Shown piece after piece: positions 26,735-34,600 of a DNA stretch of 64,000 nucleotides. The stretch covers positions 124,001 to 188,000 of the forward strand of contig NZ_LZRD01000006.1 in assembly GCF_001687325.1 (NCBI RefSeq), given 5' to 3'. Under the pieces are notes generated by a model that saw only the letters and a program-made list of their open reading frames with translations, had not been told where the DNA came from and made no database searches. The first letter of the stretch is position 1. The number at the start of each line of letters is the position of its first letter. The translations under genes and the position numbers were made by a program. The DNA comes from Streptomyces sp. PTY087I2. Its GTDB lineage: Bacteria; Actinomycetota; Actinomycetes; Streptomycetales; Streptomycetaceae.

Positions 26735-27607
26735 ATGCCTTCCGCACCCCTCAACGGAATCGACGTCGTCTTCGACGACACCGGCGGCGACGGCGAACCC
26801 GTGGTCCTCGTCAACGGCACCGGCGCCACCCGCACCGCCTGGCGCGCCCACCAGACCCCCGCCCTGGCCGCCGCCGGCTACCGGGTCATCGCCCCCGACA
26901 ACCGCGGCATCCCGCCGAACGCCTTACCGCCCGGCGGCATCACCGTGGAAGCCATGGCCGCCGACCTGGCGGCCCTGATCGAACACCTGGCCCTCCCGCC
27001 CTGCCGCGTCGTCGGCTTCTCGCTCGGGGCGTCGATCGTCGGCGAACTCTGCCTCACCCGGCCCGAACTCGTCTCCCAGGCCGTCCTGATGGCCGGACGG
27101 GCCCGCGTCGACACCTTCGGCGACGCCGTCTCCCGCGCGGCCGCCGACCTGTACGACAGCGGAGCCGCCGTCCCCGCCACCCACGACGCCGTCTTCCGGG
27201 CCCTGTGCTACCTGTCGCCCCACACCCTGCGCGACCCCGGCGCCGTACAGGACTGGCTCGACGTCTTCACGTACGCCCGGGCGGCGACCGGCCCCGGCGT
27301 CCGCGCCCAGTACGACGCCATGCGCCACGTCGACCAACTGCCCCGGTACGCCACGCTCGACGTACCGCTGCTCTGCATCGGCTTCGCCGACGACGTCATG
27401 ATCCCGGCGGCGGCCGGCCGCGAGATCGCCGACACCGCCCCCGGCGCCCGCTACACCGAGATCGAACGCTGCGGCCACTACGGCCACCTCGAACGCCCCG
27501 CGGAGGTCAACGCCGCCATGCTCGACTTCTTCGCCCGCCGCCCCGAGGCCGCGCACGCCGCAGGCCGGGGCGAGAGCCCCCGCACCACCGGGCGGGGTGG
27601 CGCGTGA
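26735..27607 (+). CDS. Alpha/beta hydrolase in siderophore operon
   Basis: A 290-residue alpha/beta-hydrolase fold protein. The nucleophile elbow GFSLGAS gives Ser96, the acid is probably in the segment FADDVMIP, and the histidine is in CGHYGHLERP near the C-terminus, so the catalytic triad looks intact. The start ATG is 8 bases after the previous stop, without a strong ribosome site, implying translational coupling. Codon 64 (26924-26926) is TTA, suggesting dependence on the bldA leucyl-tRNA. Two roles are possible: releasing the peptide from the NRPS that lacks a thioesterase (as proposed for CchJ in coelichelin biosynthesis), or hydrolysing the ferric siderophore after import. The sequence alone does not decide between them. 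The gene overlaps the next by four bases (GTGA). Confidence 0.88.
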   Translation: MPSAPLNGIDVVFDDTGGDGEPVVLVNGTGATRTAWRAHQTPALAAAGYRVIAPDNRGIPPNALPPGGITVEAMAADLAALIEHLALPPCRVVGFSLGASIVGELCLTRPELVSQAVLMAGRARVDTFGDAVSRAAADLYDSGAAVPATHDAVFRALCYLSPHTLRDPGAVQDWLDVFTYARAATGPGVRAQYDAMRHVDQLPRYATLDVPLLCIGFADDVMIPAAAGREIADTAPGARYTEIERCGHYGHLERPAEVNAAMLDFFARRPEAAHAAGRGESPRTTGRGGA

Positions 27608-29319
27608 ACGCCACGACCGAGCAGCGCGTGTACGAGCCCACCACCCGCGACGGGCTGAGACTCCTCGCGGGCTGCCTCCGGGACCGCCCCGCCCTCGCCG
27701 TCCTCGCCGTACTCGGCGGACTCGTCTACCAGCTTGCCCTGATCGCCCTGCCCTGGTTCATCGAACGCGCCGTCGACCAGGGCATCGTCCAGGACGACCA
27801 CTCCGCCCTCCTGCGCTGGGCCCTGATCATCGTCGGTGCCGGAATCCTCGCCGCCGCCGCCGAGATGGTCCTCGGCTGGTACTCCACCCTGCTCGCCACG
27901 ACCCAGGGCAACCGGCTCTACATCGCCCTCGCCGACCGCGTCTCCCGCCTCGACGCCCGCGCCGTCGCCCGGTACGGGGAGGGCGACCTCGGCATGCGCG
28001 GCACCCGGGACGTGGACCTGGTCCGCGGCTGGCTCTCCGGCGTCGCCTCGTTCCTCACCGGCGTCACCGGGTTCGTCGTCATGATCGTCGCGATCATGCG
28101 GCTCGACCCGCTCCTCGCCCTGATCTGCCTGCTGTGCGTACCGCCCCTGGTGTGGATCAACACCTACTGGTTCCCCAAGCGGTTCGGCGCTGCCAACACC
28201 GCCCTCTCGGCCGCCCACGGCAGCCGCGCCGACGCCGTCGAGGAACTGCTCTCCGCCAGCGCCGCCGTCCGCGGCCTCGGCGGCGAACCCGCACTCGTCC
28301 GCCGCCACCACGAGCGCAGCGCCACCGTCACCGAACACACCCTGACCACCGGCCGGGTCTCCGCCGGCTGGGCCGCCCTCTCGCCCTTCGTGCCCGCCCT
28401 CGCCATCGGCGCGGGCCTCGGCCTCGGCGGCGTCGCCGTACTGCGCGGCACCATGTCCGTCGGCGGCATCGTCGCCTTCACCAGCTGGATGAGCATGCTC
28501 GTCCTCTGGGTCGGCGTCATCACCCTGCGGATCAGCCAGCTCAGCCAGGCCACCACCGCGGCCCGCCGCCTCCAGGACGTTCTGCTGCCGCACCCCACCG
28601 ACCGGGCCCCCGGCACAGCCCCGCTGCCCGCGACCGGCGACCTCACCGCCGAAGGCGTCGCCCACAGCGCGGGCGGACACCCGATCCTGGCCCCCGTCGA
28701 CCTCACCGTCCGCCCCGGCGAACTCGTCGCCGTGACCGGCCCCACCGGCTCCGGCAAGACCACCCTGCTGCGCGTCCTCGCCGGACTCCTCCCGCCCACC
28801 GCCGGCACCGTGCGCTTCGGCGGCCAGTCCCTGGAGGAGGCCGACCCCGCCGAGGTCCACGCCCGGCTCGGCTTCGTCCCCCAACGCCCCGTCACCGTCA
28901 GCGGAACCCTCGCCGACAACCTCCGCCTCGGCTCCGCCCACACCGACGACGAACTGCGCGCCGCCTGCCGTACGGCCGCCCTCGACGACTACCTCGACGC
29001 GGCTCCCGACGGGCTCGACACCCTCGTCGGCGAACGCGGCAGCACCCTCTCCGGCGGCCAGCTCCAACGCCTCGCCCTCGCCCGCGCCGTCCTGCGCAGG
29101 CCCCCCGTCCTCCTCCTGGACGACATCACCTCCGCGGTCGACACCACCACCGAACGCACCCTGCTGGAACGGCTGCGCGCCTGGTCCGGCGAGACCGCGA
29201 TCGTCTGCGCCACCCACCGCGGCGGCTTCCTCGACGCGGCCGACCGCACCCTGACCCTCGCCCCGGCCAAGGCGGCCGCCCCCGACGACACGGAAGAGCG
29301 GGTGACCACCGGTGGCTGA
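27604..29319 (+). CDS. ABC transporter half-subunit (TMD-NBD fusion), first of a heterodimer
   Basis: A 571-residue exporter-fold half-transporter. An N-terminal membrane domain with about six segments (for example GGLVYQLALIALPWF and VTGFVVMIVAIM) is followed by an ATPase domain: Walker [10 protein letters not shown] near residue 383, signature LSGGQLQ, Walker B VLLLDD and H-loop CATHRGG. The residue after Walker B is Asp rather than the catalytic Glu, so its own ATP site is probably weak. The GTG start overlaps the hydrolase stop. Paired with the next gene and a siderophore-interacting protein, it resembles mycobacterial IrtAB or YbtPQ, exporter-fold proteins that import ferric siderophores. 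Export of the new peptide is the alternative. Confidence 0.94.
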   Translation: MNATTEQRVYEPTTRDGLRLLAGCLRDRPALAVLAVLGGLVYQLALIALPWFIERAVDQGIVQDDHSALLRWALIIVGAGILAAAAEMVLGWYSTLLATTQGNRLYIALADRVSRLDARAVARYGEGDLGMRGTRDVDLVRGWLSGVASFLTGVTGFVVMIVAIMRLDPLLALICLLCVPPLVWINTYWFPKRFGAANTALSAAHGSRADAVEELLSASAAVRGLGGEPALVRRHHERSATVTEHTLTTGRVSAGWAALSPFVPALAIGAGLGLGGVAVLRGTMSVGGIVAFTSWMSMLVLWVGVITLRISQLSQATTAARRLQDVLLPHPTDRAPGTAPLPATGDLTAEGVAHSAGGHPILAPVDLTVRPGELVAVTGPTGSGKTTLLRVLAGLLPPTAGTVRFGGQSLEEADPAEVHARLGFVPQRPVTVSGTLADNLRLGSAHTDDELRAACRTAALDDYLDAAPDGLDTLVGERGSTLSGGQLQRLALARAVLRRPPVLLLDDITSAVDTTTERTLLERLRAWSGETAIVCATHRGGFLDAADRTLTLAPAKAAAPDDTEERVTTGG

Positions 29320-31051
29320 GCACCAGCGCCTGACCGCGACCCCCGACCAGCGCCGCGTCCTGCGCAGAGCCTGGCCGTACATGCGCCCCGAACGCCGGGG
29401 CATCACCCTGGCCCTGCTGGCCGGCGCCGCCGCGACCGCCACCACCGTCGCCGTACCCGCCGTCATCGGCGCGGGCGTCGACCAGATCCTCCAGCGGGAC
29501 CGCACCGGCCTGTTCACCGCCGTCGCCGCCCTCACCGCACTGGCCCTGCTGCGTCTTGTCCTGTTCCGCCAGTCCGAACTGCTGCTCATCTCCGTCGGCG
29601 AACGCGTCGTGCGCACCCTGCGCGAACTGGCCGTCACCAGGCTCTCCCGGGCCCCGCTCCGCTTCCTCGAAGCCCACCCCTCCGGCGACCTCCTCCGACG
29701 TACCACCACCGAGATCGCCGACCTCGCCAACTTCGTCCGCAGCCAGCTCCCCGACGTCCTCACCGTCGCCGCGTACCTCCTCTTCACGACCGTGCTGCTG
29801 CTCACCTACTCGCCGCTGCTGACCCTCGCCCTGGCCGTGGTGTTCGTCCCGGCCATCGTCATGGTCCTGCGGCTGTTCAAGAAGGCCGCCAACCCGGCCT
29901 TCGCCGCCGAGGCCGCCGCCGCCGGAACCGTCGCGACGACCTACCGCGAACTCGTCCAGTCCCGCGAGATGCTCCGGACCGGCGGGGGCATCGGCTTCTG
30001 GCGCGAGCGGTTCCTCGCCGACAACGAACGGCGCTACCGCGCGGCCCGCCGCAGTCAGCGCAGCCTGTTCCTGATCAGCCTCGCCCGTATCGTCCAGAGC
30101 CTCACCACGGCCGTGCTCCTGCTGGTCGGCGGCTGGCTCGCCGCCCGGGGCTCCATCAGCGTCGGCACCGTCGTCGTCTTCATCCTCGCCACCCGCCAGC
30201 TCTTCGACTCCGCCACCCAGGCGTCCAACCTCGTCGGACAGGTGCAGATCTCCCTCGTCGGCCTCGCCCGGCTCCTCGACCTGCTGACCACCACCGCCCC
30301 CCGCGCCGGGATCCACGCCCCCCGGCCCGCACCCGACGACGCCGGACCGGCGCCCGTCACCGCCGGACCGGCGCCCGTCACCGCCGAACGCGGCGACCTG
30401 GAGATCGACAACCTCCGCTACTCCTACGTGGCAGGCACCGAAGTCCTGGGCGGACTCTCCGTACGGGTGGAGGCGGGCGAACGCGTCGGACTCGTCGGCC
30501 CCACCGGCTCCGGCAAGACCACCCTCGCCAAACTGATGACCGGCCTCTACACCCCCGACAGCGGCACCGTCCGCTACGACGGCCACGACCTCGCCGCCCT
30601 CGACCCCGCCGAACTCCGCCGCCGGATCGTCCTGATCCCACAGCGCGTCCACCTGATCGAGGGCACCCTCCTCGACAACCTCCGGCTGGTGCCCGGCGAC
30701 CCCGACGAGCGGCGCATCGCGGAGGCCGTCGACCACCTGGGCCTCGCCGACTGGGTCCGCTCGCTCGACGAGGGGCTGCACACCGGCCTCGGACGCGGTA
30801 CGGGCCGGCTCTCGGCCGGTGAACTCCAGCTCATCGGCCTGGTCCGCGCGGCGCTCCTGGACCCGGCGGTCCTCGTCCTCGACGAGGCCACCGCCGACAT
30901 CGACCCCGAGACGGCACGCACCCTGGAGACGGCCATCGACACCCTGCGCACCGACCGCACCCTCATCGTCATCGCCCACCGCGAAGCCACCATCAAACGG
31001 CTGCCCCGCATCATCCGCCTCGACGAGAACGCCCTGCTGGCCCACAACTGA
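29312..31051 (+). CDS. ABC transporter half-subunit (TMD-NBD fusion), second of a heterodimer
   Basis: A 579-residue partner of the preceding half-transporter, starting at a GTG that overlaps its stop by eight bases. The membrane domain covers roughly residues 20-320. The ATPase domain has Walker [10 protein letters not shown] near residue 395, Walker [11 protein letters not shown] with the catalytic Glu present, and H-loop IAHREA. The signature motif is LSAGELQ instead of LSGGQ. Combined with the Asp in the partner's Walker B, this predicts a dimer with one normal and one degenerate ATP site, as in many heterodimeric exporters. A perfect 21-bp tandem duplication lies in the linker between membrane and ATPase domains. 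A strong hairpin follows nine bases after the stop. Confidence 0.94.
   Translation: MAEHQRLTATPDQRRVLRRAWPYMRPERRGITLALLAGAAATATTVAVPAVIGAGVDQILQRDRTGLFTAVAALTALALLRLVLFRQSELLLISVGERVVRTLRELAVTRLSRAPLRFLEAHPSGDLLRRTTTEIADLANFVRSQLPDVLTVAAYLLFTTVLLLTYSPLLTLALAVVFVPAIVMVLRLFKKAANPAFAAEAAAAGTVATTYRELVQSREMLRTGGGIGFWRERFLADNERRYRAARRSQRSLFLISLARIVQSLTTAVLLLVGGWLAARGSISVGTVVVFILATRQLFDSATQASNLVGQVQISLVGLARLLDLLTTTAPRAGIHAPRPAPDDAGPAPVTAGPAPVTAERGDLEIDNLRYSYVAGTEVLGGLSVRVEAGERVGLVGPTGSGKTTLAKLMTGLYTPDSGTVRYDGHDLAALDPAELRRRIVLIPQRVHLIEGTLLDNLRLVPGDPDERRIAEAVDHLGLADWVRSLDEGLHTGLGRGTGRLSAGELQLIGLVRAALLDPAVLVLDEATADIDPETARTLETAIDTLRTDRTLIVIAHREATIKRLPRIIRLDENALLAHN
30341..30382 (+). repeat. 21-bp tandem duplication in ABC transporter linker
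   Basis: Two perfect head-to-tail copies of a 21-bp unit (30341-30361, 30362-30382) encode AGPAPVT twice in the hinge between the membrane and ATPase domains. The unit keeps the reading frame and probably only changes linker length. Confidence 0.9.
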
Positions 31052-31059
31052 ACTCCCGT

Positions 31060-31095
31060 CGACGGCAGCCCGCACACCCGTGCGGGCTGCCGTCG
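31060..31095 (+). terminator. Terminator hairpin of the siderophore transport operon
   Basis: Perfect 16-bp stem (31060-31075 and 31080-31095) with an ACCC loop, nine bases after the stop of the second ABC gene. It marks the end of the four-gene operon. Confidence 0.88.
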
Positions 31096-31163
31096 TTACC
31101 CGCTCCCACCGCCTAGGCTGCGACCCGGCACCGGCCCCGACGGATTCAGGAGCGCACCCCCGT

Positions 31164-31727
31164 ATGAACCACCCCGTCCGCGACGTCCCCCTCCCCTTCC
31201 CCGACGCGCTGAGCACCGACGCGTCCCCCGCGCCGCACCCCCTGCTCGCCCCGGTGACCGGACTCCTCGGCACCTGGCGGGGCACGGGCAGCGGCGGGTA
31301 TCCGACGCTGGAGGCGGACTTCACGTACGCGCAGGAGGTCACCTTCAGCCACGACGGGCGGCCCTTCCTCGCGTACGAGGCCCGGGCCTGGCTGCTCGAC
31401 GCGGACGGGAAACCCCTGCGGCCGTCCGCCCGGGAGACCGGCTGGTGGCGGCTCCAGCCGGACGGCCGGGTGGAAGCCCTGATCACCCAGCCCACCGGCA
31501 TCGCGGAGATCCTGTCCGGCCACGCCCGCGACGGCGCCGCCGACCTCGCCACCGAACAGGTCTCCCTCGCCCCCACCGCCAAACAGGTCGACGCCACCCG
31601 CCGCCGCTACACCCTGACGGACCCGGACACGCTCGCCTTCGTCCACGACCTCGCCGCGGTCGGCCGCCCGCTCCAGCACCACCTGTCCGCCGAACTCCGC
31701 CGCACAGCGCCTGGCCAGCGCATTTAG
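31164..31727 (+). CDS. Nitrobindin-like heme-binding beta-barrel protein (THAP4/DUF1794 family)
   Basis: A 187-residue protein with the family hallmark [13 protein letters not shown] near residue 35 and a late histidine-containing segment [11 protein letters not shown], where nitrobindins carry the proximal heme ligand. These ten-stranded barrels bind ferric heme and interact with NO or peroxynitrite; the physiological role in Streptomyces is unclear. The ATG at 31164 is preferred because all family motifs lie downstream and the frame further upstream is shadow of the ABC gene; AGGAG is present about eight bases before it. It follows a strong terminator, so it is probably an independent transcription unit rather than part of the siderophore locus. 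Confidence 0.88.
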   Translation: MNHPVRDVPLPFPDALSTDASPAPHPLLAPVTGLLGTWRGTGSGGYPTLEADFTYAQEVTFSHDGRPFLAYEARAWLLDADGKPLRPSARETGWWRLQPDGRVEALITQPTGIAEILSGHARDGAADLATEQVSLAPTAKQVDATRRRYTLTDPDTLAFVHDLAAVGRPLQHHLSAELRRTAPGQRI

Positions 31728-31815
31728 TTGCCGGAGCGTGACCGAACCGGCGGCATGGCGGCCGGGCCACGGGGCAGGTGGACGGGAAGCACAGGAGAAC
31801 AGGAGCACCTTCCCG

Positions 31816-32244
31816 ATGTCCCTTCCCTCATACCCGGATTCCCCGTACTCGGCGCCGCCCGCGGCCGGCCACGACCCCTACGGCGGGCCACCGCCCGCCC
31901 GGACGAACGGCTTCGCCGTCGCCGCCCTGGTGCTCGGCCTCCTCGCCTGCCTGTTCTTCTGGACCATCGTGGGCGGACTGCTCCTTGGGCTGCTCGCCGT
32001 CGTCTTCGGCGTCATCGCCGCGCTCCGCACCCGCCAGGGCCGCGCACCGCGCCGCGTGATGGCCATAGTCGGCGCCGCGTTCGGCGCGCTCGGGCTCATC
32101 GGGTCGGCGGTCTTCCTCGTGGTGGCGATCTCCGTGTTCGACTCCCAGGAATTCAAGGACTTCGAGAACTGCATGGACCGGGCCTACGGGCGGGCCGCCG
32201 AGGACCGGTGCACGGAGGACTTCATCGACGAACTGACCAACTGA
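31816..32244 (+). CDS. Small DUF4190-type membrane protein
   Basis: A 142-residue protein with a proline/glycine/tyrosine-rich cytoplasmic-type N-terminus (about 40 residues, with DPYGG), then two hydrophobic hairpin segments: residues about 40-78 (GFAVAALVLGLLACLFFW and the following stretch) and about 90-115. A short acidic tail with two cysteines follows. This layout is typical of the DUF4190 proteins common in actinomycetes, whose function is unknown. ATG at 31816 has an AGGAG about ten bases upstream; an in-frame ATG at 31738 is possible but lacks the family-like start. Confidence 0.82.
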   Translation: MSLPSYPDSPYSAPPAAGHDPYGGPPPARTNGFAVAALVLGLLACLFFWTIVGGLLLGLLAVVFGVIAALRTRQGRAPRRVMAIVGAAFGALGLIGSAVFLVVAISVFDSQEFKDFENCMDRAYGRAAEDRCTEDFIDELTN

Positions 32245-32296
32245 CCGGTCCCACGGGAGCCGCCGTCCCGCGGGGCGGCGGCGTACGCTCGGGCTC

Positions 32297-32683
32297 ATGG
32301 TGCATGTACTGGGCAGCAGGATCCTGCTCCACCCCACCGACCCCGACCGCTCCCGCGCCTTCTACGGCGAGGCCCTGGGCCTCGCCGTGTACCGGGAATT
32401 CGGTACGGGCCCCGAGCGCGGCACGGTCTACTTCCTCGGCGGCGGATTCCTGGAGGTCTCCGGCCGGAGCGAGGAGCCGCCCTCGTCGGCCATCCGGATC
32501 TGGCTCCAGGTCGACGACGCCGAGGCCGCCCACGAGGAACTGCGGGCGAAGGGCGTCACCGTCCTGCGACCGCCGAAACGCGAGCCCTGGGGGCTGGTCG
32601 AGATGTGGATCGAGGACCCCGACGGGGTGCGGATCGCCGTCGTCCAGGTGCCCGACGACCACCCCCTGCGCTACCGGCCCTGA
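32297..32683 (+). CDS. VOC-family (glyoxalase/bleomycin-resistance fold) protein
   Basis: A 128-residue single-copy vicinal oxygen chelate domain: SRILLHPTDPDRSRAFYGEA at the start, a central FLGGGFLEV strand and a C-terminal EDPDGVRIAVVQ, which is the usual end of these beta-alpha-beta-beta-beta modules. Substrate cannot be read from the sequence; possibilities include a dioxygenase-like enzyme or a drug- or metabolite-binding protein. Its 3' end overlaps the convergent NmrA-like gene by 13 bases, with no room for a terminator between them. Confidence 0.88.
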   Translation: MVHVLGSRILLHPTDPDRSRAFYGEALGLAVYREFGTGPERGTVYFLGGGFLEVSGRSEEPPSSAIRIWLQVDDAEAAHEELRAKGVTVLRPPKREPWGLVEMWIEDPDGVRIAVVQVPDDHPLRYRP

Positions 32684-33555
32684 GCGACGGCCCCGCCCGT
32701 CGACGGCCGCAACTCCCGCGCCACGAACGCGTCGAAGTCACCCGGCGGCCGCCCGGTGACGCGCAGCACGGTGTCGGTGACCCGGTCCTCGGCCCCGTCG
32801 GCGATGGCGCGGTCCAGTCCGGCGAGCAGCTCCGCGAACGGGGCGGGCATCCCGGAGGCGGCCAGCCGGTCGCGCATCGCCTCGTACCCCAAGCGCTCAT
32901 GGACCACCGGGCGTCCGGTGCCCCGGCCGACGGCCTCCGCGACCTCGTCGTAACTCAGCGTCCCGGGACCGGTGATGACCAGGTCGGTGTCGGGGGCCTG
33001 CTCGTCGGTCAGGGCGTGTACGGCGACGGCGGCGATGTCCTCCGCGTCCACGAACCCGACCCGCCCGCCGCCCGTGGCCGTCCTGATGACCCCGGCCTCG
33101 CGGATGCTCAGCGCGTGCACATGAGCGCCGGCGAAGTTCTGCATGAACCAGGACGGCCGCAGCACCGCCCACGCCCCGAAGAGGTCCGGCAGAGCCTGGT
33201 GGACGACACCGGTCGCGGGCCCACCCATGGAGATCGCCGAGGAACTGAGCAGCACCGCCCGGCCCACACCGGCGTCGCGGGCCCGCTCCAGGAAGGGCAG
33301 CATCAGCCCGGCCGGCTCCGGGTGGCCGACCGGCGGCACCAGATAGACCCGGTCCACGCCGGTCAGCGCCGGGCCGTGGCTGGTGGAGTCCTCCCAGTCG
33401 AAGCGGACCCCCTCGGTGCCGAGGGCCGCGCGAGCGGTCCGGGAGGCGGCGCGCACCCGGTGGCCCGCGGCGGAGAGCCGGGCCGCGACGCGGCTTCCGG
33501 TGGTGCCGGTCGCGCCGATGACCAGGGTTGCGCCGGGGGCTGCGTCGGGGTTCAT
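32671..33555 (-). CDS. NmrA/SDR-like NAD(P)-binding protein
   Basis: A 294-residue atypical short-chain dehydrogenase with an N-terminal Rossmann motif GATGTTGSRVA near residue 15 and LRPSWFMQNF in the middle, a pattern typical of NmrA-like proteins and NAD(P)H:quinone reductase 2 relatives such as QorB. A redox-sensing or quinone-reducing role is likely but unproven. The ATG at 33555 has GGAG six bases upstream; the longer upstream frame would run through the regulatory repeats. It is divergent from a TetR gene, which probably represses it through the two repeats between them. Confidence 0.87.
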   Translation of the reverse strand: MNPDAAPGATLVIGATGTTGSRVAARLSAAGHRVRAASRTARAALGTEGVRFDWEDSTSHGPALTGVDRVYLVPPVGHPEPAGLMLPFLERARDAGVGRAVLLSSSAISMGGPATGVVHQALPDLFGAWAVLRPSWFMQNFAGAHVHALSIREAGVIRTATGGGRVGFVDAEDIAAVAVHALTDEQAPDTDLVITGPGTLSYDEVAEAVGRGTGRPVVHERLGYEAMRDRLAASGMPAPFAELLAGLDRAIADGAEDRVTDTVLRVTGRPPGDFDAFVARELRPSTGGAVAQGR

Positions 33556-33578
33556 GAAGGCTCCGTCACTTAGTATGT

Positions 33579-33630
33579 GGACCCTGGGTCCGTTTTGCGG
33601 TCGACGATACGGACCGCTGGTCCGTTTTGC
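33579..33630. promoter_or_regulatory. Pair of operator-like repeats between the NmrA-like and TetR genes
   Basis: Two 20-bp direct repeats, GGACCCTGGGTCCGTTTTGC (33579-33598) and GGACCGCTGGTCCGTTTTGC (33611-33630), start 32 bases apart, about three helical turns. Each contains a small palindrome (GGACC...GGTCC). Their location suggests that the adjacent TetR protein binds here and controls both divergent genes. The binding protein is inferred. Confidence 0.75.
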
Positions 33631-33644
33631 AATCGAGGAGCGCC

Positions 33645-34238
33645 ATGACCGCCCGCACACCCCGCAAGGACGCCGTCCGCAACCGTGCGGCCGTCCTCGC
33701 CGCGGCCGATGAGCTCTTCGCCCGCAGCGAGAGCCCCGCGACCATCACGATGGCCGACATCGCGGCGGCGGCCGGAGTCGGCAAGGCGACCCTCTTCCGC
33801 GGCTTCGGCGACCGCACCGGGCTGATCCAGGCGCTGTTCGCCACCCGCCTCGAACCGATCAGGGCCGCCGTGGAGGACGGCCCTCCGCCGCTGGGCCCCG
33901 CGACCCCACCGCACCGGCGGATCCCCGCCCTGCTCGATGCCGTCCTGTGCTTCAAGCTCGACAACCGGCACCTCGCCCTCGCCCTGGAGGACACCGGCGA
34001 CGCGGGCCCCTACCGGGCCGAGCACTACGAACGCTGGCACCGTGTCCTGCGGGACATGCTGGACCGGATCGACGGCCGGACCGACAGCGCGTTCGCCGCC
34101 CATGCCCTGCTGGCCGCCACCCGCGCGGATCTCGTCGAGCATCTGATCACCCGCCAGGGCATGTCGCACGAGGAGATCCGCGCCCAACTGGCGCGGTACG
34201 CGGTCCAGGTGATCGGGTCCGGTACGCCGGACGCCTGA
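33645..34238 (+). CDS. TetR-family transcriptional regulator
   Basis: A 197-residue repressor-type regulator. The N-terminal helix-turn-helix covers about residues 10-55, with ITMADIAAAAGVGKATLFRGF as recognition region; the C-terminal part is a variable ligand-binding domain whose ligand cannot be predicted. The ATG at 33645 is chosen because GAGGAG lies about six bases upstream; a TTG 18 bases earlier is in frame but would start inside the second operator-like repeat. Divergent placement from the NmrA-like gene and the twin repeats suggest autoregulation and local control. Confidence 0.92.
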   Translation: MTARTPRKDAVRNRAAVLAAADELFARSESPATITMADIAAAAGVGKATLFRGFGDRTGLIQALFATRLEPIRAAVEDGPPPLGPATPPHRRIPALLDAVLCFKLDNRHLALALEDTGDAGPYRAEHYERWHRVLRDMLDRIDGRTDSAFAAHALLAATRADLVEHLITRQGMSHEEIRAQLARYAVQVIGSGTPDA

Positions 34239-34332
34239 CCGGCGGTCTCCGCACATCAGTCCACCCCCGCCCGCCGCCGCACCGCCGGTTGCACGCGCAC
34301 CGGGTGTTTGCCACGGTGTGGGTGGGTAGGCG

Positions 34333-34350
34333 GCCCGGTGATCACCGGGC
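34333..34350. promoter_or_regulatory. 18-bp perfect palindrome upstream of bL37 gene
   Basis: GCCCGGTGATCACCGGGC reads identically on both strands and sits 54 bases before the bL37 start, in a 166-bp gap without genes. It could be an operator or a hairpin ending the TetR transcript. Nothing else was recognised in this gap. Confidence 0.45.
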
Positions 34351-34404
34351 GACCCCGCCCGTTGGCCGTCCGCAATGGAGCACCGAGCAGATAAGGAGGG
34401 TTCG

Positions 34405-34482
34405 ATGTCCTCGAAGCGACGTCGCAAGAAGAAGGCCCGCCGCAAGAACGCCGCGAACCACGGCAGGCGTCCGCAGAGCTGA
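34405..34482 (+). CDS. 50S ribosomal protein bL37 (25 residues)
   Basis: A 25-codon gene preceded by a near-perfect ribosome-binding site AAGGAGG (34393-34399) five bases before the ATG. The product is extremely basic (SKRRRKKKARRKN) and ends in ANHGRRPQS. The basic body plus the NHG[K/R]RP ending matches the actinobacterial small ribosomal protein bL37, known from mycobacterial ribosome structures, where a 24-residue protein binds the large subunit. The gene is too short for most gene finders. It is followed six bases later by a strong terminator hairpin, consistent with a real, separately expressed unit. Identity rests on memory of the family motif. Confidence 0.85.
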   Translation: MSSKRRRKKKARRKNAANHGRRPQS

Positions 34483-34487
34483 GACGA

Positions 34488-34531
34488 CGCCGCGGCCCCA
34501 CCGGACTCCTGAGCCCGGTGGGGCCGCGGCG
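34488..34531 (+). terminator. Terminator hairpin after bL37 gene
   Basis: Perfect 17-bp stem (34488-34504 and 34515-34531) with a 10-base loop, starting six bases after the bL37 stop. It could also end leftward transcription of the kinase operon, whose last gene stops at 34601. Confidence 0.87.
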
Positions 34532-34600
34532 GTTCCCGTGGGCCGGGGGAGGGCCGTGCGGAACTCGGGTCCTCCTCCTGATGCCCGGTGGGCGCCCGAT

